Positions 1 through 8,125 of a stretch of 11,997 nt of DNA are shown here, one piece after another. Positions within the stretch are counted from its first letter, which is position 1, and every line of letters begins with the position of its first letter. The position numbers were made by a program, and so were the translations under genes. Source of the stretch: Burkholderiaceae bacterium (lineage in GTDB: Bacteria > Pseudomonadota > Gammaproteobacteria > Burkholderiales > Burkholderiaceae); contig JAGOCV010000107.1 in the NCBI GenBank assembly GCA_017998575.1, positions 1 through 11,997 on the forward strand. The letters are read 5' to 3'. Under the pieces are notes generated by a model that was not told the origin of the DNA, searched no databases, and saw only the letters and a list, made by a program, of their open reading frames with translations.

Positions 1-785
1 AAATTCCCGTGCTGTGCGACCTCAAGCCCAGCGGCAAGTACCTCGCGGTCGACCTGCACCGCGCGGGCGGCATTCCTGCGGTCATGAAGGTGCTGCTGGA
101 CGCCGGCCTGCTGCACGGCGACTGCATGACGATCACGGGCAAGACGATCGCCGAAAGCCTGGCCGACGTGCCGCCGCTCTCCGCCGGGCAGGACGTGATC
201 CGCCCCATCGACCGGCCGATCTACGCCGAGGGCCATCTGGCCATCCTCAAGGGCAACCTGAGTCCCGAGGGAGCCGTCGCCAAGATCACGGGCCTCAAGA
301 ACCCGGTCATCACCGGACCGGCGCGCGTGTTCGAAGACGAGCAGTCGGGCCTGCAGGCCATCCTCGACGGAAAGATCAAGGCCGGCGACGTGATGGTGCT
401 GCGCTACCTGGGCCCCAAGGGCGGCCCGGGCATGCCCGAGATGCTGGCGCCGACCGGGGCACTCATCGGCGCCGGGCTGGGCGAGAGCGTGGGCCTGATC
501 ACCGACGGCCGCTTCTCGGGCGGCACGTGGGGCATGGTGGTGGGCCACGTGGCGCCCGAAGCGGCGGCCGGCGGCAACATCGCGCTGATCGAGGAAGGCG
601 ACTCGATCACCATCGACGCGCACCAGCTCAAGCTGCAGCTGAACGTGGACGACGCCACGCTTTCCGCCCGCCGCGCCGGATGGACGGCGCCTGCACCCCG
701 CTACACGCGCGGGGTGCAGGCCAAGTTTGCGTTCAATGCGTCCAGCGCCAGCCGCGGCGCGGTTCTGGACGACTTCGCGGCCTGA
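1..785 (+). CDS. ilvD: Dihydroxy-acid dehydratase, C-terminal part (5' end outside window)
   Basis: The reading frame is open from the left edge (first full codon at base 3) to TGA at 783-785, giving about 260 residues. IlvD removes water from 2,3-dihydroxy-isovalerate and 2,3-dihydroxy-3-methylvalerate, the third common step of valine and isoleucine synthesis, using an Fe-S cluster and Mg2+ in the cytoplasm. Visible family signatures are [28 protein letters not shown], the glycine-rich GPGMPEM block near 420-445, and DGRFSGG at 504-524, whose serine is the proposed catalytic base. The usual cluster-binding cysteines are in the missing N-terminal part. The related sugar-acid dehydratases (Edd type) share the fold, but the [20 protein letters not shown] block fits IlvD better. 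The gene ends 20 nt before a strong terminator. Confidence 0.95.
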   Translation, partial: IPVLCDLKPSGKYLAVDLHRAGGIPAVMKVLLDAGLLHGDCMTITGKTIAESLADVPPLSAGQDVIRPIDRPIYAEGHLAILKGNLSPEGAVAKITGLKNPVITGPARVFEDEQSGLQAILDGKIKAGDVMVLRYLGPKGGPGMPEMLAPTGALIGAGLGESVGLITDGRFSGGTWGMVVGHVAPEAAAGGNIALIEEGDSITIDAHQLKLQLNVDDATLSARRAGWTAPAPRYTRGVQAKFAFNASSASRGAVLDDFAA

Positions 786-804
786 GCGCGGCGCCCGCAC
801 ATGA

Positions 805-839
805 AAAAAGGCCGGCGCCTTGGGGGCTCCGGCCTTTTT
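805..839. terminator. Bidirectional Rho-independent terminator between ilvD and the Trp-rich gene
   Basis: A perfect inverted repeat, AAAAAGGCCGG (805-815) and CCGGCCTTTTT (829-839), has a 13-nt loop. The A-run on one side and T-run on the other let it stop transcription from both directions. That suits its place between ilvD (+) and the converging small gene on the minus strand. Confidence 0.9.
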
Positions 840-864
840 GCCTGCGCGATCGGAGGACGGGATT

Positions 865-1107
865 TCAGCGGCGCGGCTTGTAGCCCGACACCAGCGCTTC
901 CTTGTGCTTGCGGATGCGGTCCTGGCGCTTTTCTTCCATCTTTTCCATGGCGATGCGCTTGCTGCGGCCCGACATGTCGGACCAGGTCCACCAGGCCATC
1001 GCCAGGCCCAGCGGCACCAGCACCCACCACCAGGCCAGGCCGACCACGAAGCCGACGTCGAGGAACTTCATCAGGATGAATGCGATGGCGGCCAGCAGGA
1101 ACAGCAT
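865..1107 (-). CDS. Small Trp-rich membrane protein (TIGR04438-like)
   Basis: This is an 80-residue protein starting MLFLLAAIAF. Residues about 1-42 form two closely spaced hydrophobic segments with a tryptophan cluster (AWWWVL and AWWTW). The rest is a very basic and acidic tail (KRIAMEKMEEKRQDRIRKHKE) that probably lies in the cytoplasm and may be helical. It resembles the small Trp-rich proteins described from Burkholderiales, whose function is not known to me. A start 13 codons upstream at 1146 is possible, but the ATG at 1105-1107 has GGAGG four bases before it and begins directly at the hydrophobic segment, so I chose it. It is divergent from the cytochrome c gene and faces the ilvD terminator. 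Confidence 0.75.
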   Translation of the reverse strand: MLFLLAAIAFILMKFLDVGFVVGLAWWWVLVPLGLAMAWWTWSDMSGRSKRIAMEKMEEKRQDRIRKHKEALVSGYKPRR

Positions 1108-1156
1108 GAAAACCTCCGGATACAAGGGGTAGCCAGGGACGGTCAACGTCGCTCAC

Positions 1157-1162
1157 TACAAT
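1157..1162 (+). promoter_or_regulatory. Candidate -10 element for the cytochrome c gene
   Basis: TACAAT, one base off the sigma70 consensus, lies 39 nt before the chosen ATG. I see no good -35 box 16-18 nt upstream, so this is a weak call based on one hexamer and its position in the 94-nt divergent gap. Confidence 0.35.
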
Positions 1163-1201
1163 GCGTTGGTACTGTACAGCAACCCCCACGCACGAACGAC
1201 G

Positions 1202-1519
1202 ATGTTGAAACAACGCCTGCTGTCCCTCGCGGTGGCGAGCCTCGCCCTCACCGCCGCGCATCCGGTCCTGGCCGACCAGGCCCTGGCCACCTCCAAGAAC
1301 TGCATGGCCTGCCATGCGGTCGACCGCAAGCTCGTCGGTCCATCGTTCAAGGACGTCGCCGCCAAGTACGCCGGCCAGAAAGACGCCGCCGACAAGCTCG
1401 CCGCCAAGATCCTCAAGGGCGGCTCGGGGGTGTGGGGTGCCGTGCCCATGCCGGCCAACCCGCAGGTTAACGAGGCCGATGCGAAGAAGCTCGCGGGCTG
1501 GATCCTCGGCCAGAAGTAA
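1202..1519 (+). CDS. Periplasmic c551/c552-type cytochrome c
   Basis: This is a 105-residue secreted monohaem cytochrome that carries electrons in the periplasm. Residues 1-24 form a signal peptide (K3 and R5, a hydrophobic core, cleavage after VLA). The haem site is CMACH at 34-38, and Met83 in the WGAVPMPANP segment is the expected axial ligand. The mature length of about 81 residues and the blocks VGPSFKDVAAKYAG and GGSGVWG match the small class I cytochromes typified by Pseudomonas c551. The partner oxidase or reductase is not in the window. An in-frame start at 1166 would add 12 residues before the basic n-region, so ATG 1202 is preferred although no clear Shine-Dalgarno precedes it. The gene is monocistronic, with a terminator 17 nt after the stop. 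Confidence 0.92.
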   Translation: MLKQRLLSLAVASLALTAAHPVLADQALATSKNCMACHAVDRKLVGPSFKDVAAKYAGQKDAADKLAAKILKGGSGVWGAVPMPANPQVNEADAKKLAGWILGQK

Positions 1520-1536
1520 CAGTCCAGCCGCCCACG

Positions 1537-1566
1537 AAAAAGCCCGCTGAGAGCGGGCTTTTTTTT
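1537..1566. terminator. Rho-independent terminator after the cytochrome c gene
   Basis: AGCCCGCT (1541-1548), a three-base GAG loop, then AGCGGGCT (1552-1559) and a run of seven T (1560-1566). An A-run at 1537-1541 on the other side allows termination of the converging nitroreductase transcript too. Confidence 0.93.
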
Positions 1567-1587
1567 GCCTGAAGGCCTGGCGCGCGT

Positions 1588-2187
1588 TCAGCGCACCGTC
1601 TTGAAGCGCGTGTCGTCGGCGATGAAGGTCTTCTCGGCGAACGGCTTCTCGTTGGAGCCGAAGGGCATCTGCGCGCGCAGCTTCCAGGACGCCGGCACGT
1701 CCCAGGTGCGGGCGACTTCGGCATCGATCAGCGGCGCGTAGTGCTGCAGGCTGGCGCCGATGCCGGCTTCGGCCAGCGCGGTCCACACGGCGAACTGGGC
1801 CATGCCGGCCGAGTGCTCCGAGAAGATCGGGAAGTTGTCGGCGTACAGCGGGAAGTTCTTCTGCAGTTCCTTGATGGTGTCCTGGTCTTCGTAGAACAGC
1901 ACCGTGCCCACGCCCGCGGCAAAGGCGGTCATCTTGGCGTCGGTGGAGGCGAACTGCTCGGCCGGCACCATCGCGCGCAGCGTTTCGCGCGTGATGTTCC
2001 AGAGTTTTTCGCTGGCTGCGCCGAACAGGATCACGGCACGCGAACTCTGCGAGTTGAACGACGAGGGCGCCAGGCGGATGGCCTGACGGATCAGCGCGTC
2101 GATGTCGGCTTCGGACAGGGAGACATTGCGGCCCAGCGCGTACTGGGTGCGGCGCTGGGTGAAAAGGGCGAGGGCTTTGCTGCTCAT
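1588..2187 (-). CDS. Nitroreductase-family FMN oxidoreductase (Frm2/Hbn1-like)
   Basis: This 199-residue cytoplasmic protein has the nitroreductase fold. Flavin-contacting signatures are R12-R13 in FTQRRTQYALG and APSSFNSQSSR at 40-50. The middle segment MAQFAVWTALAEAGIGASLQHY is the typical helix of the family. The central stretch with VLFYEDQDTIKELQKNFP and FSEHSAGM looks like the Frm2/Hbn1-type branch, whose yeast members are linked to fatty-acid and oxidative stress responses; the bacterial substrate is unknown. Start ATG 2187 gives the usual N-terminus, but the Shine-Dalgarno is weak. The gene lies downstream of acsA on the same strand across 167 nt that carry a likely acsA terminator and a palindromic motif, so it probably has its own promoter. 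Confidence 0.88.
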   Translation of the reverse strand: MSSKALALFTQRRTQYALGRNVSLSEADIDALIRQAIRLAPSSFNSQSSRAVILFGAASEKLWNITRETLRAMVPAEQFASTDAKMTAFAAGVGTVLFYEDQDTIKELQKNFPLYADNFPIFSEHSAGMAQFAVWTALAEAGIGASLQHYAPLIDAEVARTWDVPASWKLRAQMPFGSNEKPFAEKTFIADDTRFKTVR

Positions 2188-2289
2188 GATTCGATGCGGT
2201 CAAGACAAGAACCGCCCGCGCGGCGTGCACGGGCGTACCACGATGCCGCAAGGCCGGCGGCACGCCGGACTCACGGACGCGGCAGTCTA

Positions 2290-2304
2290 TTGCAATGCAG
2301 CAAA
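2290..2304. promoter_or_regulatory. Near-palindromic operator-like motif upstream of the nitroreductase gene
   Basis: TTGCAATGCAGCAAA on the plus strand reads TTTGCTGCATTGCAA toward the nitroreductase gene. It has TTGC/GCAA outer arms and a nested TGCA-N-TGCA, and lies about 100 nt before the start codon. An almost identical copy is at 6482-6496 upstream of the MFS gene. The pattern resembles GCA/TGC-rich sites bound by PhaR-type regulators, but that link is only a guess. Confidence 0.4.
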
Positions 2305-2354
2305 ACGTGCTGGCGCGGGGGTCGGGCCGCGCTGCCGGCCCCTCGCCGGCAAAA

Positions 2355-4349
<1,995 letters not shown>

Positions 4350-4418
4350 GGCGCTGTCTCCAGGGGGCTATCGGAATTTGCGCCGTACTGTCGGCCGGGG
4401 CACTTACAGGCGACTGAC

Positions 4419-4433
4419 GCAAGCGATGGGCCA
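4419..4433 (-). promoter_or_regulatory. Candidate sigma54 (-24/-12) promoter for acsA
   Basis: The minus strand reads TGGCCCATCGCTTGC. It has GG and GC dinucleotides with exactly ten bases between them and matches TGGC and TTGC of the sigma54 consensus (TGGCAC, N5, TTGC). The mismatch is C for A at the fifth position. It lies about 70 nt before the acsA ATG, and I found no convincing sigma70 promoter there. A chance match of this quality is possible. Confidence 0.35.
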
Positions 4434-4491
4434 TCTTATCGGCGCACGGGGAGCACGCCCTGGGCGACATACCGGTGTCACGCCCCGGATG

Positions 4492-4508
4492 AGGGTCAAC
4501 CCTACAAT
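4492..4508 (+). promoter_or_regulatory. Inverted repeat overlapping a -10-like hexamer before the YqhA-like gene
   Basis: AGGGT (4492-4496), two bases, ACCCT (4499-4503) form a perfect short palindrome whose last T begins TACAAT (4503-4508), a one-mismatch -10 box 39 nt before the ATG. No clear -35 is seen. The arrangement would suit a repressor site, but its short length makes this tentative. Confidence 0.3.
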
Positions 4509-4547
4509 CCGCCATCCCGGTTTCAGGCCCCTGGCCACCCTCCTCCA

Positions 4548-5147
4548 ATGTCCGATCCGATCGCCACCAGCAAACGCTCTCCGCTGCGCCCCTTGCCCAA
4601 CCTGATCTTCGCCAGCCGCTGGCTTCAGCTGCCGCTGTATCTGGGCCTGATCGTGGCCCAGGCCGTGTACGTGGTGCACTTCCTGAAAGAGCTGTGGCAC
4701 CTGGTGGAGGCGGCCTTCGGCAACGAGCACGCGCTGCAATTGCTGGTCACCAGCATCGGCTACAAGGCCTCGGCACCGATCACCAGCCTCAACGAGACGG
4801 TGATCATGCTGGTGGTACTGGCGCTGATCGACGTGGTGATGATCTCCAACCTGCTGATCATGGTGATCGTCGGCGGCTACGAAACCTTCGTCTCGCGCCT
4901 GAACCTCGAAGGCCACCGCGACCAGCCCGAATGGCTCTCTCACGTGAACGCCTCGGTGCTGAAGGTGAAGCTGGGCCTGTCGATCATCGGCATCAGCTCG
5001 ATCCACCTGCTCAAGACCTTCATCAACGCCGACAACTACACCGACAAGGTGCTGATCGCGCAGACGGTGATCCACATCGCCTTCCTGCTGTCGGCCATGG
5101 CCATCGCCTACACCGACAAGCTGATGTCGGCCAACGAGCGGCACTGA
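4548..5147 (+). CDS. UPF0114 (YqhA/TIGR00645-like) inner-membrane protein
   Basis: This is a 199-residue integral membrane protein of unknown function. Hydrophobic segments lie at about 25-47, 84-110, 141-157 and 168-188, so four membrane helices are likely. Family-typical stretches are [53 protein letters not shown], and the charged loop after it, followed by [11 protein letters not shown]. Its N-terminus and loops are somewhat longer than in E. coli YqhA (about 164 residues). The ATG at 4548 is the first start that fits the domain, although no Shine-Dalgarno is visible, only a pyrimidine-rich stretch. It is divergent from acsA and converges on the MFS gene, so it appears to be transcribed alone. 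Confidence 0.88.
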   Translation: MSDPIATSKRSPLRPLPNLIFASRWLQLPLYLGLIVAQAVYVVHFLKELWHLVEAAFGNEHALQLLVTSIGYKASAPITSLNETVIMLVVLALIDVVMISNLLIMVIVGGYETFVSRLNLEGHRDQPEWLSHVNASVLKVKLGLSIIGISSIHLLKTFINADNYTDKVLIAQTVIHIAFLLSAMAIAYTDKLMSANERH

Positions 5148-5149
5148 CG

Positions 5150-5180
5150 CGAGCGCTCCGCCTGCCAGGGGCGGGGCTCG
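5150..5180. terminator. GC-rich hairpin between converging yqhA-like and MFS genes
   Basis: CGAGC (5150-5154) pairs with GCTCG (5176-5180) and CCGCC (5158-5162) with GGCGG (5170-5174), leaving a small internal loop. It fills the 37-nt convergent gap but has no T-run, so it may be a weak bidirectional terminator or a 3'-end stabiliser. Confidence 0.35.
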
Positions 5181-5184
5181 TGCC

Positions 5185-6423
5185 TCAGGGCCGGTCGGCG
5201 CGCACCGAGAGCGCGAACACGCCCAGCCCGGCGATCGCCAGCAGCGCGCCCACCCAGCCGGTCGACGTCCATCCCAGCCCGGCACTGACCGCGACGCCGC
5301 CCAGCCAGGCGCCCATCGCATTCGCCGTGTTGAAGGCAGAGTGATTGAGGGCGGCGGCCAGCGTCTGCGCATCGCCCGCCACGTCCATCAGCCGGATCTG
5401 CAGCACCGGGCCCATGGCGACGATGGTGCCCACCAGCATCACGTTGAGCGATGCGGCCCACGGGTGATGCGCCGTCACCGAATACGCCGCCAGAATCACG
5501 GCCGACCAGACCAGCAGCCAGCCCATCGTGGGCATCAGCGCGCGATCGGCCAGCCGGGGGCCCACGACGTTGCCCAGCACCATACCGGCGCCGAACAGCG
5601 CCAGCACGAGCGGGATCTGCGCCAGCGGCATGCCCGCCACCTCCATCAGCGTCGGCTTGACATAGCTGAACACCGAGAACATGCCGCCCAGGCCGATGGC
5701 GCCGATGCCCAGCGTCAGCCAGACCTGTTTGCGGCGCAGGGCGCCCAGCTCGCGCAGCGGGCTCGCACCGGCGCTGGCGGGCAGGTCGGGCACCTCGCGA
5801 TGCACGAGGATGGCGGCCGCCACCGCGAGCGCGCCCACGAAGGCGAACGCCGCGCGCCAGCCCACGGCCTGACCCAGCCAGGCCGCCAGCGGCACGCCGA
5901 TCAGCACCGCCAGCGTCAGGCCCAGCATCACCTGCCCCACGGCCCGCGCCCGGCGGCCGGGCGGCGCCATGGCGGCAGCGACGAGCGCTGCGACGCCGAA
6001 GTAGGTGCCATGCGGCAGCCCGGCCATGAAGCGCAACAGGTTGAGCGAGAGGTATCCCGGCGCCACGGCACTGGCGAAGTTGCCCAGCGCGAAAACGGCC
6101 ATCAGCGCGATCAGCAGGCGCCGGCGCGGCCAGCCGGCCGCCAGCACCGCCAGCAGCGGCGCGCCGAGCACCACGCCCAAGGCATAGGCGCTGATCACAT
6201 GGCCGGCCTGCGGAATCGTCACGCCCATGTCCTGGGCGACCTCGGGCAGCAGGCCCATGATGACGAACTCACCCGTGCCGATGGCGAAGCTGCCCACGCC
6301 CATGGCGAGGATGGCTCGCAACGCGGTGCGCGAGCGGTCGGTAGAGGAAGCGACAGGTTCGGCGGGCGCTGCGGCCGATGCGGGGGTGGTGGGAAGCACG
6401 GTGGAGGCGTCGTGGGCCGGCAC
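5185..6423 (-). CDS. MFS transporter, AraJ/YdhP-like (DHA1 drug/sugar efflux type)
   Basis: This is a 12-helix major facilitator protein, probably a proton-driven exporter; the substrate is not predictable. The first helix GVGSFAIGTGEFVIMGLLPEVAQDMG, HVISAYALGVVLGAPLLAVLAAGWPRR (motif A region), LLRFMAGLPHGTYFG, and the late segment ALNHSAFNTANAMGAWLGG are characteristic of the AraJ/YdhP group. The start is uncertain. The frame stays open to a TTG at 6510, but that would place codons over the palindromic motif at 6482-6496. GTG at 6421-6423 leaves a Pro/Ala-rich tail of about 40 residues before helix 1 and is my choice, although no ribosome site is clear there. ATG 6303 would cut into helix 1. 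The gene is divergent from proVWX. Confidence 0.88.
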   Translation of the reverse strand: MPAHDASTVLPTTPASAAAPAEPVASSTDRSRTALRAILAMGVGSFAIGTGEFVIMGLLPEVAQDMGVTIPQAGHVISAYALGVVLGAPLLAVLAAGWPRRRLLIALMAVFALGNFASAVAPGYLSLNLLRFMAGLPHGTYFGVAALVAAAMAPPGRRARAVGQVMLGLTLAVLIGVPLAAWLGQAVGWRAAFAFVGALAVAAAILVHREVPDLPASAGASPLRELGALRRKQVWLTLGIGAIGLGGMFSVFSYVKPTLMEVAGMPLAQIPLVLALFGAGMVLGNVVGPRLADRALMPTMGWLLVWSAVILAAYSVTAHHPWAASLNVMLVGTIVAMGPVLQIRLMDVAGDAQTLAAALNHSAFNTANAMGAWLGGVAVSAGLGWTSTGWVGALLAIAGLGVFALSVRADRP

Positions 6424-6481
6424 CGTGCAGGCACGGCATCGAGCAAGGGAAAACCCGGATTTTGCCGCGTGCAGCGGATTC

Positions 6482-6496
6482 TTGCAGTGCAGCAAA
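6482..6496. promoter_or_regulatory. Second copy of the near-palindromic motif, between MFS gene and proV promoter
   Basis: TTGCAGTGCAGCAAA differs from the copy at 2290-2304 at one base. It keeps the TTGC/GCAA arms and the nested TGCA-N-TGCA. It lies about 60 nt upstream of the likely MFS start and 23 nt upstream of the proV -35 box, so a protein bound here could touch either divergent promoter. Confidence 0.4.
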
Positions 6497-6519
6497 GCTG
6501 CCGCCGCCAACCGCCGGAA

Positions 6520-6548
6520 TTGACACGTTAAGACACCAAAGTTATAAT
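6520..6548 (+). promoter_or_regulatory. Perfect-consensus sigma70 promoter for proVWX
   Basis: TTGACA (6520-6525), a 17-nt spacer, and TATAAT (6543-6548) match the sigma70 consensus at all twelve positions with the ideal spacing. The start of transcription is expected near 6554-6556. This is about 335 nt before the proV ATG, which implies a long untranslated leader. Confidence 0.85.
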
Positions 6549-6554
6549 CTCAGA

Positions 6555-6888
6555 CTTTCTAGCAGCCAACTGAGTATGTTGGCGATCGGGCACTACTCGC
6601 GGATCCATCGAATCCCGTCGCGGTGCCCGATGTCCCGCCGGACCGTTGTTGCGTCCGGCAACCGGCTGGTTTTCCAGCCACCCGATGCCGCGTCGCGGCC
6701 CTTCTGCGCAGCCCCCTCGACCAGGCCCGCTGAGCAGACACGGGCCGCCCCACAGGCTCTGGTTGCGTCGTCCGTTTCGTCGTCTTCAGTGCCTGTGCCG
6801 CGCGGCCGCGGTCCGTGGTGCGCGCCTGTCTTCTGTCCGGGCCGCGTCCCGTCCACTGACGTTGACACAACGAATGGAGCCCAGGCGC
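6555..6888 (+). promoter_or_regulatory. Long structured 5' leader of proV (candidate cis-regulatory RNA)
   Basis: About 334 nt separate the expected transcription start from proV and contain no convincing gene. Perfect inverted repeats follow one another. CCAAC/GTTGG is at 6566-6570/6578-6582. TCGGGCAC/GTGCCCGA is at 6586-6593/6623-6630, with inner CGCG/CGCG and GGAT/ATCC pairs. GCCGGAC/GTCCGGC is at 6637-6643/6653-6659. GGCTGG/CCAGCC, closed by a TTTT loop, is at 6664-6679. CACAGGC/GCCTGTG is at 6751-6757/6791-6797, extended by GGCCGC/GCGGCC at 6743-6748/6802-6807. CGTTG/CAACG is at 6860-6872, just before the ribosome site. None is followed by a T-run, so transcriptional attenuation is unlikely. 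Translation control or RNase processing is more plausible. I do not recognise a known riboswitch. GC richness makes some pairing expected by chance. Confidence 0.5.
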
Positions 6889-8088
6889 ATGGCGAAAGAC
6901 ATCCTCATCGATCACGTATTCAAGGTCTTCGGAGACGCGCCCGATGACGCGCTCGACCTCGTCCGGCAGGGCCTGTCGAAGCAGGACATCCTGGCGCAGA
7001 CGGGCCAGTCGATCGGCGTGTTCGACGCCAGCTTCGGCATCAAGGCCGGCGAGATCTTCGTGATCATGGGGCTGTCGGGTTCGGGCAAGTCCACGCTCGT
7101 TCGCCTGCTCAATCGCCTGATCGAGCCGACGGCCGGGCGCATCGTCATCGACGGCGACAACATCAACGACTATGGCGACCGCCGGCTGCGCGCGTTGCGC
7201 CGCAAGGACATCAGCATGGTGTTCCAGTCGTTCGCGCTGATGCCGCACATGACGGTGCGCGACAACACCGCGTTCGGCCTGGAGCTCGCTGGCGTGGGCC
7301 GGGCCGAGCGCCTGGTCGCCGCCGACCAGGCGCTGGAGCAGGTGGGCCTGGCCGGCTGGGGCGACAGCTATCCCGATGAACTCTCGGGCGGCATGCAGCA
7401 GCGCGTGGGCCTGGCCCGGGCCCTCGCCTCCGATCCGTCCATCCTGCTGATGGACGAGGCCTTCTCCGCGCTCGATCCGATCATCCGTACCGAGATGCAG
7501 AGCGAGCTGCTTCGCCTGCAGCAGGTGCGCCGCCGCACCATCGTCTTCATCTCGCACGATCTCGACGAGGCCATGCGCATCGGCGACCGCGTGGCGATCA
7601 TGAAGGACGGCCAGGTGGTGCAGGTCGGAACGCCGGAAGAGATCTTGCGCAACCCCGCCGACGACTACGTGCGCAGCTTCGTGCGCGGCGTGGACGCGGC
7701 CGCCGTGTTCAAGGCCGGCGACATCGCACGCAGGACGCAGGTGGTGGTAGCCGAGCAAACCAACCGCGGCTCGCGCGCGGCGCTCAAGCTGCTCGAGGAT
7801 CAGGATCGTGAATACGCGTACGTGGTCGATCCGCAGCAGAAGTTCCAGGGCATCGTCTCGGCCGATTCGCTACGCGCCGCGCTCAAAGACCACGTGGGAC
7901 CGCTCGGCCTGCACCACGCCTTCCTGCCCGATGTGCAGACCATCACCTCCAACTACCCGGTGAGCGAACTGTTCGGTCAGGTGGCCGCCGCGCCATGGCC
8001 GGTGCCGGTGATCGACGAGCGTGAGCGCTACGTCGGCGCGATCAGCAAGACCACCCTGCTCAAGTTCCTCGATCGCAGCAGCGATTGA
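6889..8088 (+). CDS. proV: Glycine betaine/proline betaine ABC transporter ATPase ProV
   Basis: This 399-residue ATPase powers osmoprotectant uptake through ProW at the cytoplasmic face. It carries Walker [10 protein letters not shown] at 61-69, Q-loop Gln113 in [10 protein letters not shown], signature LSGGMQQ at 165-171, Walker B ILLMDE at 185-190, D-loop SALD at 193-196 and switch His223. Residues about 280-399 form paired CBS domains, which sense ionic strength in related osmoregulatory ABC ATPases such as OpuA. The N-terminal [13 protein letters not shown] stretch matches enterobacterial ProV. ATG 6889 has GGAG nine bases upstream. An in-frame ATG at 6874 would swallow that site, and the open frame further up to 6646 is not protein-like. 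It is the first gene of proVWX, with 37 nt to proW. Confidence 0.96.
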   Translation: MAKDILIDHVFKVFGDAPDDALDLVRQGLSKQDILAQTGQSIGVFDASFGIKAGEIFVIMGLSGSGKSTLVRLLNRLIEPTAGRIVIDGDNINDYGDRRLRALRRKDISMVFQSFALMPHMTVRDNTAFGLELAGVGRAERLVAADQALEQVGLAGWGDSYPDELSGGMQQRVGLARALASDPSILLMDEAFSALDPIIRTEMQSELLRLQQVRRRTIVFISHDLDEAMRIGDRVAIMKDGQVVQVGTPEEILRNPADDYVRSFVRGVDAAAVFKAGDIARRTQVVVAEQTNRGSRAALKLLEDQDREYAYVVDPQQKFQGIVSADSLRAALKDHVGPLGLHHAFLPDVQTITSNYPVSELFGQVAAAPWPVPVIDERERYVGAISKTTLLKFLDRSSD

Positions 8089-8125
8089 GCGGCCCCTGTT
8101 TCAACTTCGGAGAGCGAAATCCACC

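Noticed and set aside
2254..2268. CCGGCG-GCA-CGCCGG palindrome in the nitroreductase 5' region
   Set aside because: Short, made only of G and C, and expected at this frequency in such DNA. No T-run or promoter relation.
6598..6630. TCGAATCCC at 6608-6616 inside a stem, reminiscent of a tRNA T-arm after a consensus promoter
   Set aside because: No acceptor, D or anticodon arm of tRNA geometry and no CCA end can be formed around it.
6862..6867. A second TTGACA just upstream of proV
   Set aside because: No -10 box lies 16-18 nt downstream (the sequence there is GCGCAT), and it overlaps a small hairpin.
6646..6888. N-terminal extension of ProV by 81 residues
   Set aside because: The added residues do not resemble ProV. 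The ribosome site GGAG before 6889 and family length fit the shorter protein.
6575..6947. An open frame in the proV leader starting ATG at 6575 that could encode a 123-residue protein
   Set aside because: Composition is Arg/Pro/Ser-rich and not protein-like, there is no good ribosome site, it runs out of frame into proV, and it covers hairpins. A short regulatory upstream ORF is not excluded but has no support.
6559..7758. A 399-codon minus-strand open frame opposite proV
   Set aside because: His/Asp/Gln-rich antisense shadow, and proV on the plus strand carries all ABC motifs.
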